A stretch of DNA of 64,000 nt from Brenneria goodwinii (GTDB taxonomy: Bacteria > Pseudomonadota > Gammaproteobacteria > Enterobacterales > Enterobacteriaceae). The DNA is taken from assembly GCF_002291445.1 (NCBI RefSeq), contig NZ_CP014137.1, forward strand, positions 5,084,001-5,148,000, written 5' to 3'. The notes under the pieces are model-generated. The model ran no database searches and was not told the origin of the DNA. It saw nothing but the letters and a program-made list of their open reading frames with translations. A program made the position numbers and the translations under genes. Below, in pieces: positions 40,742 to 49,644 of the stretch (positions within the stretch are counted from its first letter, which is position 1; each line of letters starts with the position of its first letter).

Positions 40742-42661
40742 ATGGGTAAGATTATTGGTATCGACCTGGGTACAACCAACTCTTGTGTAGCGATTATGGA
40801 CGGTACGCAGGTTAAAGTACTGGAAAACAGCGAAGGCGATCGTACGACTCCTTCAATCATTGCTTACACGCAGGACGGTGAAACTCTGGTTGGCCAGCCG
40901 GCTAAACGTCAGGCAGTGACTAACCCGCAGAATACGTTATTTGCAATTAAGCGTCTGATTGGCCGTCGTTTCAAAGATGAAGAAGTACAGCGTGATACCA
41001 ATATCATGCCGTATAAAATTATTGCAGCCGACAATGGCGATGCCTGGTTGGAAGTAAAAGGCCAGAAAATGGCTCCGCCGCAAATTTCAGCGGAAGTGCT
41101 GAAAAAAATGAAGAAAACGGCTGAGGATTATCTGGGCGAACCGGTCACTGAAGCGGTTATTACCGTACCGGCCTATTTCAACGATGCGCAGCGTCAGGCG
41201 ACGAAAGACGCCGGCCGTATCGCTGGTCTGGAAGTAAAACGTATTATTAACGAACCAACCGCAGCCGCATTGGCGTATGGCCTGGATAAAGAAGTCGGTA
41301 ACCGTACTATCGCCGTGTATGACCTGGGCGGCGGTACATTCGATATCTCTATTATCGAAATTGATGAAGTCGATGGCGAAAAAACCTTTGAGGTTCTGGC
41401 GACCAACGGCGATACCCACCTGGGTGGCGAAGACTTCGATAGCCGTTTGATCAACTATCTGGTTGATGAATTCAAGAAAGAACAGGGCTTCGATCTGCGT
41501 AACGATCCCCTGGCGATGCAGCGTCTGAAAGAAGCGGCGGAAAAAGCCAAAATCGAACTTTCTTCCGCGCAGCAGACGGACGTTAACCTGCCGTACATTA
41601 CTGCAGATGCGACCGGTCCGAAACACCTGAACATCAAGGTGACCCGTGCGAAACTGGAATCCCTGGTGGAAGATCTGGTTAATCGTTCCCTGGAACCGCT
41701 GAAGGTCGCGCTGAAAGATGCCGGTCTGTCCGTTTCTGAAGTTAAGGACGTGATCCTGGTCGGTGGTCAGACTCGTATGCCGCTGGTACAGAAAAAAGTG
41801 GCTGACTTCTTCGGCAAAGAGCCGCGTAAAGACGTTAACCCGGATGAAGCGGTTGCTATCGGCGCCGCGGTTCAGGGCGGCGTGCTGTCCGGTGATGTGA
41901 AAGACGTTCTGCTGCTGGACGTTACCCCGCTGTCTCTGGGTATCGAAACGATGGGCGGCGTGATGACGGCGCTGATTGCCAAGAACACCACGATCCCGAC
42001 CAAACACAGCCAGGTGTTCTCTACGGCGGAAGATAATCAGTCTGCGGTGACGATTCATGTCCTGCAGGGTGAACGTAAACGCGCGAGCGATAACAAGTCT
42101 CTGGGTCAGTTTAACCTGGATGGTATTCAGCCGGCGCCGCGTGGTATGCCGCAGATCGAAGTGACTTTCGACATCGATGCCGACGGTATCCTGCACGTTT
42201 CCGCTAAAGATAAAAACAGCGGCCGTGAGCAGAAAATCACCATCAAAGCCTCTTCTGGTCTGAATGAAGATGAAATCCAGAAAATGGTTCGTGATGCGGA
42301 AGCGAATGCGGAATCTGACCGTAAGTTTGAAGAACTGGTTCAGATTCGTAACCAGGGCGACCACCTGTTGCACAGCACGCGTAAACAGCTGGAAGAAATT
42401 GGCGATAACCTGGCCGCTGATGATAAAACTGCCATTGACGACGCCCTGAAGGCATTGGAAAGCGCACTGAAAGGCGAAGACAAAGCGGATATCGAAGCGA
42501 AAATCCAGGCGCTGGTTCAGGCTTCTGGTAAATTGTTGGAAGCGTCTCAGCAGCAGGCTCAGGCCGGCGCTGAAGGTGCCGCGGATACGAACGATACTTC
42601 TGCTCGTAAAGACGACGACGTAGTTGATGCCGAGTTTGAAGAAGTAAAAGATAAAAAGTAA
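40742..42661 (+). CDS. dnaK: Molecular chaperone DnaK (Hsp70)
   Basis: A 639-residue Hsp70 (E. coli 638). The ATPase domain opens GKIIGIDLGTTNSCVAIMDG and contains IAVYDLGGGTFDISI and VGGQTRMPLV; the substrate domain follows LLLDVTPLSLGIETMGG, and the C terminus ends in the acidic DDVVDAEFEEVKDKK tail. It binds unfolded peptides with DnaJ and GrpE and holds sigma-32 in check. Codon use is strongly biased to highly expressed codons, which also creates long false antisense frames. The dnaJ gene follows after 111 bases. Confidence 0.99.
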   Translation: MGKIIGIDLGTTNSCVAIMDGTQVKVLENSEGDRTTPSIIAYTQDGETLVGQPAKRQAVTNPQNTLFAIKRLIGRRFKDEEVQRDTNIMPYKIIAADNGDAWLEVKGQKMAPPQISAEVLKKMKKTAEDYLGEPVTEAVITVPAYFNDAQRQATKDAGRIAGLEVKRIINEPTAAALAYGLDKEVGNRTIAVYDLGGGTFDISIIEIDEVDGEKTFEVLATNGDTHLGGEDFDSRLINYLVDEFKKEQGFDLRNDPLAMQRLKEAAEKAKIELSSAQQTDVNLPYITADATGPKHLNIKVTRAKLESLVEDLVNRSLEPLKVALKDAGLSVSEVKDVILVGGQTRMPLVQKKVADFFGKEPRKDVNPDEAVAIGAAVQGGVLSGDVKDVLLLDVTPLSLGIETMGGVMTALIAKNTTIPTKHSQVFSTAEDNQSAVTIHVLQGERKRASDNKSLGQFNLDGIQPAPRGMPQIEVTFDIDADGILHVSAKDKNSGREQKITIKASSGLNEDEIQKMVRDAEANAESDRKFEELVQIRNQGDHLLHSTRKQLEEIGDNLAADDKTAIDDALKALESALKGEDKADIEAKIQALVQASGKLLEASQQQAQAGAEGAADTNDTSARKDDDVVDAEFEEVKDKK

Positions 42662-42772
42662 TCGCCCTTAAGCGGGCGCAGTAACGGTAACTAGGGACTG
42701 TTGCTGGCAACCAGCACGGGCGTTGAGGAAACTCTGCGCCCGTGCACGCATGTTGAGGGCAGGAAAAAAAGA

Positions 42773-43903
42773 ATGGCGAAGCAAGACTATTACGAGATTT
42801 TAGGCGTTGCTAAAGATGCCGATGAGCGTGAAATCAAGAAGGCTTATAAGCGTCTGGCGATGAAGTTTCACCCGGATCGTAATCCAGGTGATCAAAATGC
42901 CGAAGCACGGTTCAAAGAGATTAAAGAAGCTTACGAGGTCCTCACCGACTCGCAGAAACGTGCCGCCTACGATCAGTACGGCCATGCTGCATTTGAACAA
43001 GGTGGTATGGGAGGCGGCGGCGGTTTTGGCGGCGGTGCCGATTTTGGCGATATTTTTGGCGACGTTTTCGGGGATATTTTTGGCGGAGGCCGTCGTCAGC
43101 GTGCGAGTCGGGGTTCCGACTTACGCTATAACATGGAATTAACGCTGGAAGAAGCTGTCCGTGGCGTCACCAAAGAGATCCGTATCCCTACGCTGGAAGA
43201 GTGCGATACCTGCCATGGCAGCGGATCCAAGCCTGGCAGCTCTCCCATTACCTGTCCTACCTGTCATGGTAATGGTCAGGTACAAATGCGCCAGGGCTTT
43301 TTCACTGTTCAACAGGCCTGTCCGCACTGTCATGGGCGCGGTAAGATCATCAAGGATCCGTGCACTAAATGTCACGGCCATGGCCGCGTAGAAAAGAGCA
43401 AAACGCTGTCGGTGAAGATCCCGGCCGGGGTGGATACCGGCGATCGCATCCGTTTGTCCGGAGAAGGAGAAGCGGGGGAGCATGGCGCGCCAGCGGGCGA
43501 TTTGTACGTTCAGGTTCAGGTGAAAGCGCATCCGATCTTCCAGCGTGAAGAAAACAACCTGTACTGTGAAGTGCCGATTAATTTCGCCATGGCGGCATTG
43601 GGCGGAGAAATTGAAGTCCCGACGCTGGATGGCCGCGTGAAGCTGAAAGTGCCTGCGGAAACGCAAACCGGCAAGCTGTTCCGCATGCGCGGCAAGGGCG
43701 TGAAATCAGTACGGGGCGGCGCGCAGGGCGATCTGTTATGCCGGGTTGTGGTGGAAACCCCCGTGAGTCTGAACGATCGGCAAAGAGAACTGCTGCAAGA
43801 ATTGGCGGAAAGTTTTGGCGGCCCGTCGGGTGAAAGAAACAGTCCGCGATCGAAAAGTTTCTTTGACGGCGTGAAGAAGTTTTTTGACGATCTGACTCGC
43901 TGA
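42773..43903 (+). CDS. dnaJ: Co-chaperone DnaJ (Hsp40)
   Basis: A 376-residue protein, the E. coli length, starting at ATG 42773 (MAKQDYYEILGVAKDADE). The J domain has HPD in KFHPDRNPGD; a Gly/Phe-rich stretch (GGGGFGGGADFGDIF) follows, then four CxxCxGxG zinc repeats (CDTCHGSG, CPTCHGNG, CPHCHGRG, CTKCHGHG) and the C-terminal substrate-binding part. It stimulates DnaK ATP hydrolysis. An upstream in-frame extension is not supported. The terminator lies 30 bases past the stop. Confidence 0.98.
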   Translation: MAKQDYYEILGVAKDADEREIKKAYKRLAMKFHPDRNPGDQNAEARFKEIKEAYEVLTDSQKRAAYDQYGHAAFEQGGMGGGGGFGGGADFGDIFGDVFGDIFGGGRRQRASRGSDLRYNMELTLEEAVRGVTKEIRIPTLEECDTCHGSGSKPGSSPITCPTCHGNGQVQMRQGFFTVQQACPHCHGRGKIIKDPCTKCHGHGRVEKSKTLSVKIPAGVDTGDRIRLSGEGEAGEHGAPAGDLYVQVQVKAHPIFQREENNLYCEVPINFAMAALGGEIEVPTLDGRVKLKVPAETQTGKLFRMRGKGVKSVRGGAQGDLLCRVVVETPVSLNDRQRELLQELAESFGGPSGERNSPRSKSFFDGVKKFFDDLTR

Positions 43904-43932
43904 TATTTTATCGTCTTTAGGCATTGCAACAG

Positions 43933-43967
43933 AAAAACCGGTCGGCGAATCAGCGGCCGGTTTTTTT
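43933..43967 (+). terminator. dnaKJ terminator
   Basis: An AACCGGTCGGC / GCGGCCGGTT imperfect stem around GAATCA is followed by seven T. Confidence 0.88.
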
Positions 43968-44008
43968 ATGGCGGACGGCGCCGACTTTCCTTTGGACCGT
44001 TGCCGTAT

Positions 44009-44119
44009 GATGACAAGCGAGTGAGCGGCACGGCGGTGCGAGAAGCGCTCATAAGCGACGATTTAGCGCTGGCGGAAAAACGTTTACGTCATCATGGCGG
44101 ATGTGAAATTGATGACTAG
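44009..44119 (+). pseudogene. ribF-derived remnant
   Basis: From 44009 the frame reads DDKRVSGTAVREALISDDLA, then LAEKRLRHHGG and a stop at 44117-44119. Over about 72 bases (44008-44079) it matches the intact ribF gene at 45351-45422 at roughly 84 percent identity by eye, in the same orientation and in the same frame. The matching protein segment in RibF is the (S/G)TAVREAL motif of the FMN adenylyltransferase domain. No start codon or rest of ribF is present. It looks like a decayed duplication about 1.3 kb upstream of the intact gene. Confidence 0.75.
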
Positions 44120-44143
44120 TGAAGTTGATGAACTACAGACGCA

Positions 44144-44169
44144 AAAAAACCGGCCTGAGCCGGTTTTTT
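44144..44169 (-). terminator. rpsT terminator
   Basis: AAAAAACCGGC and GCCGGTTTTTT pair perfectly around CTGA. It lies 25 bases past the rpsT stop on the minus strand and is symmetric, so it could stop transcription from both sides. Confidence 0.92.
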
Positions 44170-44194
44170 CTAGCAGCAATATGCGAAACCGCAA

Positions 44195-44458
44195 TTATTG
44201 CATAGCGTTGATGCGCGCTACCAGATTGGATTTATGACGTGCAGCTTTGTTTTTGTGGATCAGGCCTTTGCTTGCCTGGCGATCCACGATCGGTTGCATA
44301 TCATTAAACGCATTCTGTGCCGCTTCTTTATCGCCAGTAGCGATCGCCGCGTATACTTTCTTGATGAAAGTACGCATCATGGAGCGACGGCTTGCGTTAT
44401 GCTTGCGGCGCTTCTCAGATTGTACGGCGCGTTTCTTAGCTGATTTGATATTAGCCAA
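44195..44458 (-). CDS. rpsT: 30S ribosomal protein S20
   Basis: An 87-residue basic helical protein, equal to E. coli S20. The start is TTG at 44458, giving (M)ANIKSAKKRAVQSEKRRKHN; GGAG lies seven bases before. The rare UUG start is also used in E. coli, where it contributes to autogenous translational control. The protein binds 16S rRNA helices 9 and 44. It is divergent from ribF. Confidence 0.97.
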   Translation of the reverse strand: MANIKSAKKRAVQSEKRRKHNASRRSMMRTFIKKVYAAIATGDKEAAQNAFNDMQPIVDRQASKGLIHKNKAARHKSNLVARINAMQ

Positions 44459-44874
44459 GGTCCAACTCCCAAATATATTCTATCGAGGACAATTCAAAGG
44501 CCGAGGAATATGCCCTTTTAGCCTTCGTTTGTCAATGGATTTGTGCAAATAAGCGTCGTTTGTACGTCAACGCTTGTTACGTTGTGATGGCGCAGGATTT
44601 TAACAGCTTCACGCTGTGGAATACAGCTTTTCACGTTATAAATTTACCCGGATGTCATTAATCATTGATAAAACCATTAATCACGGATAAAACCCCGGCG
44701 GAATGCCTGACTTCCTGGCCGAAGCGGGTCGGCGATCGGCGTGCGGACAACAAAAATACCGACGGTATTGGCAATGCTGTCAGCAAAAGGCGTGAATCGC
44801 GGGTTAACCTTACTCGCTGTACAAGGTATAATCCGCCGATTTCCATTATTTAACCCATTTGTTCTGAGCCAGCT
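44459..44874. other. Divergent region between rpsT and ribF
   Basis: 416 bases without a gene; promoters for rpsT and for the ribF-ileS operon are expected. A 19-base tandem repeat lies at 44656-44693. No long hairpin or riboswitch is apparent. Confidence 0.5.
44656..44693. repeat. 19-bp tandem repeat upstream of ribF
   Basis: CATTAATCATTGATAAAAC at 44656-44674 is followed at once by CATTAATCACGGATAAAAC at 44675-44693, 17 of 19 bases identical. The repeat is about 180 bases before ribF. Confidence 0.8.
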
Positions 44875-45816
44875 ATGCAGCTAATTCGCGGTATACACAA
44901 TCTTCGGGCGCGCCACCATGGCTGTGTGCTCACTATTGGTAATTTTGACGGCGTGCACCGCGGGCATCAGATGCTGCTTGAACGTCTGAAACAGGAAGGG
45001 CGGTCCCGCGGGCTACCTGTGATGGTGATGATATTCGAGCCGCAGCCTCAGGAGCTGTTTTCTGCCGAGAAAGCGCCTGCGCGGTTGACGAGCCTGCGCG
45101 ATAAAGTGAATTATCTGAAGAATGCGGGCGTGGACTATCTGCTATGCGTTAAGTTTGACCCTCGCTTTGCCGCGAACCATGCGCAAACCTTTATTTCTAC
45201 TTTATTGGTGGAAAAACTGGGCGTCAGGTTTCTGGTGGTAGGCGATGACTTCCGCTTCGGGGCTGGTCGTCAGGGGGATTTCCTGTTATTACAGAAGGCT
45301 GGCGCCGCGGCGGGGTTTGAGGTTATCAGCACCGCTTCATTTTGTAATGATGGCAAACGAGTGAGCAGCACAGCGGTGCGCGAAGCGCTCATGAGCGATG
45401 ATTTAACGCTGGCGGAAAATCTGTTAGGGCATCCGTATAGTATTTCCGGGCGAGTAATTCATGGGAATGCGCTGGGACGAACGATAGGTTTCCCTACCGC
45501 CAATCTGCCGTTAAAGCGTCAGGTATCGCCAGTCAATGGCGTTTATGCCGTCAGCGTGTACGGCCTTGGCGAGAAACCGGTGCCGGGCGTAGCCAATATT
45601 GGTTCGCGTCCGACGGTAACCGGAGACAAGCGCCAGCAGCTTGAGGTGCACCTGCTGGATACGACGATGGATTTATATGGTCGTCATATAGAAGTGGTGT
45701 TGCGCAAAAAAATACGTAATGAACAGCGGTTTGCTTCGCTTGAAGCGTTAAAGCAACAAATCGCTGACGATGTGGTGACGGCCCGGATATTTTTTGGGTT
45801 AAAGACACCGGTTTAA
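44875..45816 (+). CDS. ribF: Bifunctional riboflavin kinase / FMN adenylyltransferase
   Basis: A 313-residue enzyme that makes FMN and then FAD from riboflavin. The N-terminal adenylyltransferase domain has TIGNFDGVHRGHQ and the SSTAVREALMSDD motif; the C-terminal kinase domain has the GRTIGFPTANLPL and VSPVNGVYAVSV blocks. E. coli RibF is also 313 residues. It heads the ribF-ileS-lspA-fkpB-ispH operon. A short segment of its coding sequence is repeated as a remnant near 44010. Confidence 0.98.
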   Translation: MQLIRGIHNLRARHHGCVLTIGNFDGVHRGHQMLLERLKQEGRSRGLPVMVMIFEPQPQELFSAEKAPARLTSLRDKVNYLKNAGVDYLLCVKFDPRFAANHAQTFISTLLVEKLGVRFLVVGDDFRFGAGRQGDFLLLQKAGAAAGFEVISTASFCNDGKRVSSTAVREALMSDDLTLAENLLGHPYSISGRVIHGNALGRTIGFPTANLPLKRQVSPVNGVYAVSVYGLGEKPVPGVANIGSRPTVTGDKRQQLEVHLLDTTMDLYGRHIEVVLRKKIRNEQRFASLEALKQQIADDVVTARIFFGLKTPV

Positions 45817-45848
45817 TTTTTCTAGCCGAAGACGAAATCGAGAATCTA

Positions 45849-48662
45849 ATGAGTGACTATAAGACTACCCTGAATTTGCCGGAAACAGGGTTCCCGATGC
45901 GTGGCGATTTGGCCAAGCGTGAACCTGACATGCTGAAACGTTGGTATGAACAGGATCTGTACGGGATTATTCGCCATGCTAAAAAGGGCAAAAAAACCTT
46001 TATTCTGCACGATGGCCCTCCCTATGCGAATGGCAGCATTCATATTGGTCACTCAGTTAATAAAATTCTTAAAGACATTATCGTTAAGTCTAAAACGTTG
46101 TCTGGCTATGACTCGCCGTATGTACCCGGCTGGGACTGCCATGGGCTGCCGATTGAACTGAAAGTCGAACAGCTTATCGGTAAGCCGGGCGAGAAGGTCA
46201 GCGCCGCGGAGTTCCGCGCCGAATGCCGTAAATATGCGGCCGAACAGGTTGCCGGTCAGAAGAAGGATTTTATCCGTCTTGGCGTGCTGGGCGACTGGGA
46301 ACATCCGTACCTGACGATGGACTTTACAACGGAAGCCAACATCATTCGTACGCTGGGCCGGGTCATTGATAACGGCCATCTGCATAAAGGCGCCAAGCCG
46401 GTGCACTGGTGTGCCGATTGCGGTTCCGCGCTGGCGGAAGCCGAAGTGGAATACTACGACAAAACGTCGCCCGCGATTGACGTTGCGTTTAACGCCGTCG
46501 ATGCCGCTTCTGTTTGTGCGAAATTCGGCGTAAGCCAGGTTGACGGCCCGCTTTCTCTGGTCATCTGGACCACTACGCCGTGGACGTTACCCGCCAACCG
46601 CGCTATCGCGCTGAACTCAGCGTTCGTTTACCAGCTGGTTCAGATAGAAGGCCGGGCGTTAATTCTCGCCGCCGATCTGGTGGAAAGCGTGATGAAGCGT
46701 ATCGGCGCCGAGCGCTGGGAAGTGCTGGGCGAATGCCAGGGCGGCGATCTTGAATTATTGCGCTTTCAGCATCCGTTCATGGGCTTTGATGTGCCGGTCG
46801 TTCTGGGCGATCACGTGACGCTGGATGCCGGTACCGGCGCGGTGCATACCGCCCCCGGACACGGTCCGGAAGACTATGTCGTCGGTCAGCAATATGGACT
46901 GGAAATCGCGAATCCGGTCGGGCCGAACGGCTGCTATCTGACCGGAACCTATCCCGATCTGGACGGCAAGTTTGTCTTCAAGGCTAACGATATCGTCGTC
47001 GAGATCCTGCGCGAACACGGCGCGCTGCTGCATCTGGAAAAAATGTTGCACAGTTACCCGTGCTGCTGGCGGCATAAAACCCCGATCATCTTCCGGGCTA
47101 CGCCGCAGTGGTTCATCAGCATGGATCAGAAAGGACTGCGTAAACAGTCGCTGTCTGAAATCAAAAGCGTGCAGTGGATCCCTGACTGGGGCCAGGCGCG
47201 TATTGAAGCGATGGTCGCCAATCGCCCTGACTGGTGTATTTCCCGTCAGCGTACCTGGGGCGTGCCGATGTCGCTCTTCGTCCATAAAGAAACGGAAGAG
47301 CTGCATCCTCGCACCAAAGAATTGATCGAAGAAGTGGCTAAGCGCGTCGAGAAAGATGGCATTCAGGCCTGGTGGGATCTTGATCCGAAAGACGTGCTGG
47401 GTGCCGATGCCGAGAATTACGTTAAGGTTCCGGATACGCTGGATGTCTGGTTTGACTCCGGATCGACGCATGCGTCCGTGGTTGAGGTTCGCCCTGAATT
47501 CGGCGGCCATTCGGCGGATATGTATCTGGAAGGTTCCGATCAGCATCGCGGCTGGTTCATGTCTTCTCTGATGATTTCGACGGCGATCAAAGGAAAAGCG
47601 CCTTACCGTCAGGTGCTGACGCACGGTTTCACCGTCGATGGTCAGGGACGCAAAATGTCCAAATCGATCGGTAATACCATCAGCCCGCAGGATGTCATGA
47701 ATAAACTGGGCGGCGATATTCTGCGTTTGTGGATCGGTTCAACCGACTATTCCGGTGAAATCGCGGTGTCTGATGAGATCTTGAAACGTTCGGCCGATGC
47801 CTATCGCCGTATTCGCAACACCGCGCGTTTCCTGCTGGCTAATCTGAATGGGTTTGATCCGAAGACGGATAGGGTGAAGCCGGAAGATATGGTGGTGCTG
47901 GATCGCTGGGCGGTCGGCTGTGCGCAAGCGGCGCAGGAAGAGATCACCGAAGCCTACGACAGCTACGATTTCCACCGCGTGGTGCAGCGTCTGATGCAGT
48001 TCTGCTCTATCGAGATGGGGTCATTCTATCTTGATATCATCAAGGATCGTCAGTACACCGCCAAGAGCGACAGCATCGCGCGTCGCAGCTGTCAGACGGC
48101 GCTGTATCATATTTCTGAAGCGCTGGTTCGCTGGATGGCGCCTATCCTGTCATTCACCGCGGATGAGATTTGGGGATATCTGCCCGGTGAACGCGCTCAG
48201 TATGTGTTTACCGAAGAGTGGTATGACGGTTTGTTCGGTCTGGATACGGCAGACGTCATGAATGACGCATTCTGGGCCGATATCCTGAAAGTTCGCAGTG
48301 AAGTGAACAAAGTGATCGAACAAGCGCGTAACGACAAGCGTATCGGCGGATCGTTGGAAGCGTCCGTCACGCTGTATGCCGACGCCGGTCTGGCGGATAA
48401 GCTGAATCAGCTGCATCAGGAACTGCATTTTGCCCTGTTGACCTCGAAAGCGAAGGTTGAGTCGTACGAAAATGCGCCGGCCGATGCACAGAGTACTGAA
48501 CTAGCTGGATTGAAAATTGCCTTAAGCAAGGCGGAAGGGCACAAGTGTCCGCGTTGCTGGCATTACGAGTCAGATATCGGTATTGATACCGATCATCCCG
48601 ACATTTGTGGTCGCTGCGCGACCAACGTCGGCGGCAAAGGCGAAGAGCGTAAATTTGTCTGA
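45849..48662 (+). CDS. ileS: Isoleucyl-tRNA synthetase
   Basis: A 937-residue class I synthetase (E. coli 938). HIGH motif appears as GSIHIGHSVNKIL near residue 58-68, the editing domain follows (TTTPWTLPANRAIALN), and KMSKSIGNT is near 602. The C terminus ends with a zinc site (HKCPRCWHYESD ... CGRCATNVGGKGEER), as in bacterial type I enzymes. It charges tRNA-Ile and clears valine by editing. The stop overlaps the lspA start region by one base. Confidence 0.99.
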   Translation: MSDYKTTLNLPETGFPMRGDLAKREPDMLKRWYEQDLYGIIRHAKKGKKTFILHDGPPYANGSIHIGHSVNKILKDIIVKSKTLSGYDSPYVPGWDCHGLPIELKVEQLIGKPGEKVSAAEFRAECRKYAAEQVAGQKKDFIRLGVLGDWEHPYLTMDFTTEANIIRTLGRVIDNGHLHKGAKPVHWCADCGSALAEAEVEYYDKTSPAIDVAFNAVDAASVCAKFGVSQVDGPLSLVIWTTTPWTLPANRAIALNSAFVYQLVQIEGRALILAADLVESVMKRIGAERWEVLGECQGGDLELLRFQHPFMGFDVPVVLGDHVTLDAGTGAVHTAPGHGPEDYVVGQQYGLEIANPVGPNGCYLTGTYPDLDGKFVFKANDIVVEILREHGALLHLEKMLHSYPCCWRHKTPIIFRATPQWFISMDQKGLRKQSLSEIKSVQWIPDWGQARIEAMVANRPDWCISRQRTWGVPMSLFVHKETEELHPRTKELIEEVAKRVEKDGIQAWWDLDPKDVLGADAENYVKVPDTLDVWFDSGSTHASVVEVRPEFGGHSADMYLEGSDQHRGWFMSSLMISTAIKGKAPYRQVLTHGFTVDGQGRKMSKSIGNTISPQDVMNKLGGDILRLWIGSTDYSGEIAVSDEILKRSADAYRRIRNTARFLLANLNGFDPKTDRVKPEDMVVLDRWAVGCAQAAQEEITEAYDSYDFHRVVQRLMQFCSIEMGSFYLDIIKDRQYTAKSDSIARRSCQTALYHISEALVRWMAPILSFTADEIWGYLPGERAQYVFTEEWYDGLFGLDTADVMNDAFWADILKVRSEVNKVIEQARNDKRIGGSLEASVTLYADAGLADKLNQLHQELHFALLTSKAKVESYENAPADAQSTELAGLKIALSKAEGHKCPRCWHYESDIGIDTDHPDICGRCATNVGGKGEERKFV

Positions 48663-49171
48663 TGAATAAATCGATCTGTTCGAGTGGGTTGCGCTGGCTT
48701 TGGCTGGCGCTGTTGGTTCTGGTTGTTGACCTCGGCAGCAAACAGTGGATTTTAGCCAACTTTGCGTTGGGGGACACCCAGCCGCTGATTTCGCATCTGA
48801 ATCTGCACTATGCCCGCAATTATGGCGCGGCATTCAGTTTTCTGGCTGATAAAGGCGGTTGGCAACGCTGGTTTTTTGCCGGGATCGCCATTGCCATTGT
48901 CATTGCTATGCTGGTGCTGATGTATCGCGGCAGCGCGCGCCAAAGACTGAATAACATCGCTTATGCGTTGATTATCGGCGGTGCGTTAGGCAACCTGTTT
49001 GACCGGATGTGGCATGGTTTTGTCGTGGATTTTATCGATTTTTATGTAGGCAACTGGCATTTTGCCACGTTCAATCTGGCAGACAGCGCTATCTGTGTCG
49101 GCGCGGCGCTCATCGTACTGGAAGGTTTTTTCAGTAAACATGACGATTCGGTTAAGCAAAAGGGCCATTGA
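48662..49171 (+). CDS. lspA: Lipoprotein signal peptidase
   Basis: A 169-residue inner-membrane aspartic protease (signal peptidase II) that removes the signal peptide of diacylglyceryl prolipoproteins. Four membrane segments are visible. The catalytic aspartates sit in GGALGNLFDRMWHGFVVDFI, and the LNLHYARNYGAAFSFL block is conserved. The ATG at 48662 overlaps the ileS stop and its stop overlaps fkpB (TGATG), so translation is coupled on both sides. Slightly longer than E. coli (164). Confidence 0.98.
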   Translation: MNKSICSSGLRWLWLALLVLVVDLGSKQWILANFALGDTQPLISHLNLHYARNYGAAFSFLADKGGWQRWFFAGIAIAIVIAMLVLMYRGSARQRLNNIAYALIIGGALGNLFDRMWHGFVVDFIDFYVGNWHFATFNLADSAICVGAALIVLEGFFSKHDDSVKQKGH

Positions 49172-49644
49172 TGTCTGAGACTGTACAGAGCAACAGCGCT
49201 GTGCTGGTGCACTTCACCCTGACCCTGGAAGACGGGTCAGTGGCGGAATCCACCCATGAAAACGGCAAGCCTGCGTTGTTTCGTCTTGGCGACGGCAGTT
49301 TGTCCGATGAACTGGAACAGCACCTGCGAGGCTTAAAACGCGGTGAGAAACGCCAGTTCACGCTGCCGCCGGAATCTGCTTTCGGCCCGCAGAATCCTGA
49401 TATGATCCAGTTTTTTCTGCGCCGCGATTTTGCCCAGACCGGGGTGCCGGATGTCGGGACCATCATGTTGTTCAGCGGTATCGGTGGTACGGATATGCCT
49501 GGGATCGTCCGCGAAGTGGCGGAGGAGTCCGTTACGGTGGATTTTAATCACCCGTTGGCCGGTCAGTCTATTACGTTCGATCTAGAAGTGTTGGACATTG
49601 ATCCATCTCAGCAGGAGGTTCCCCATGCAGATATTGCTGGCTAA
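49171..49644 (+). CDS. fkpB: FKBP-type peptidyl-prolyl isomerase FkpB (SlpA)
   Basis: A 157-residue SlpA/SlyD-type isomerase with chaperone activity. FTLTLEDGSVAEST starts the FKBP core, RLGDGSLSDELEQHLRGLKRGEK bridges to the inserted flap domain, and VDFNHPLAGQSITFDLEV closes the core. The ATG at 49171 overlaps the lspA stop; a TTG three bases earlier is in frame but unlikely. It overlaps ispH by 20 bases. E. coli FkpB has 149 residues. Confidence 0.96.
   Translation: MSETVQSNSAVLVHFTLTLEDGSVAESTHENGKPALFRLGDGSLSDELEQHLRGLKRGEKRQFTLPPESAFGPQNPDMIQFFLRRDFAQTGVPDVGTIMLFSGIGGTDMPGIVREVAEESVTVDFNHPLAGQSITFDLEVLDIDPSQQEVPHADIAG

Noticed and set aside
41087..42373. A 428-codon open frame antisense to dnaK
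   Set aside because: It is a by-product of strong codon bias in dnaK; the product is low in complexity and has no family features.
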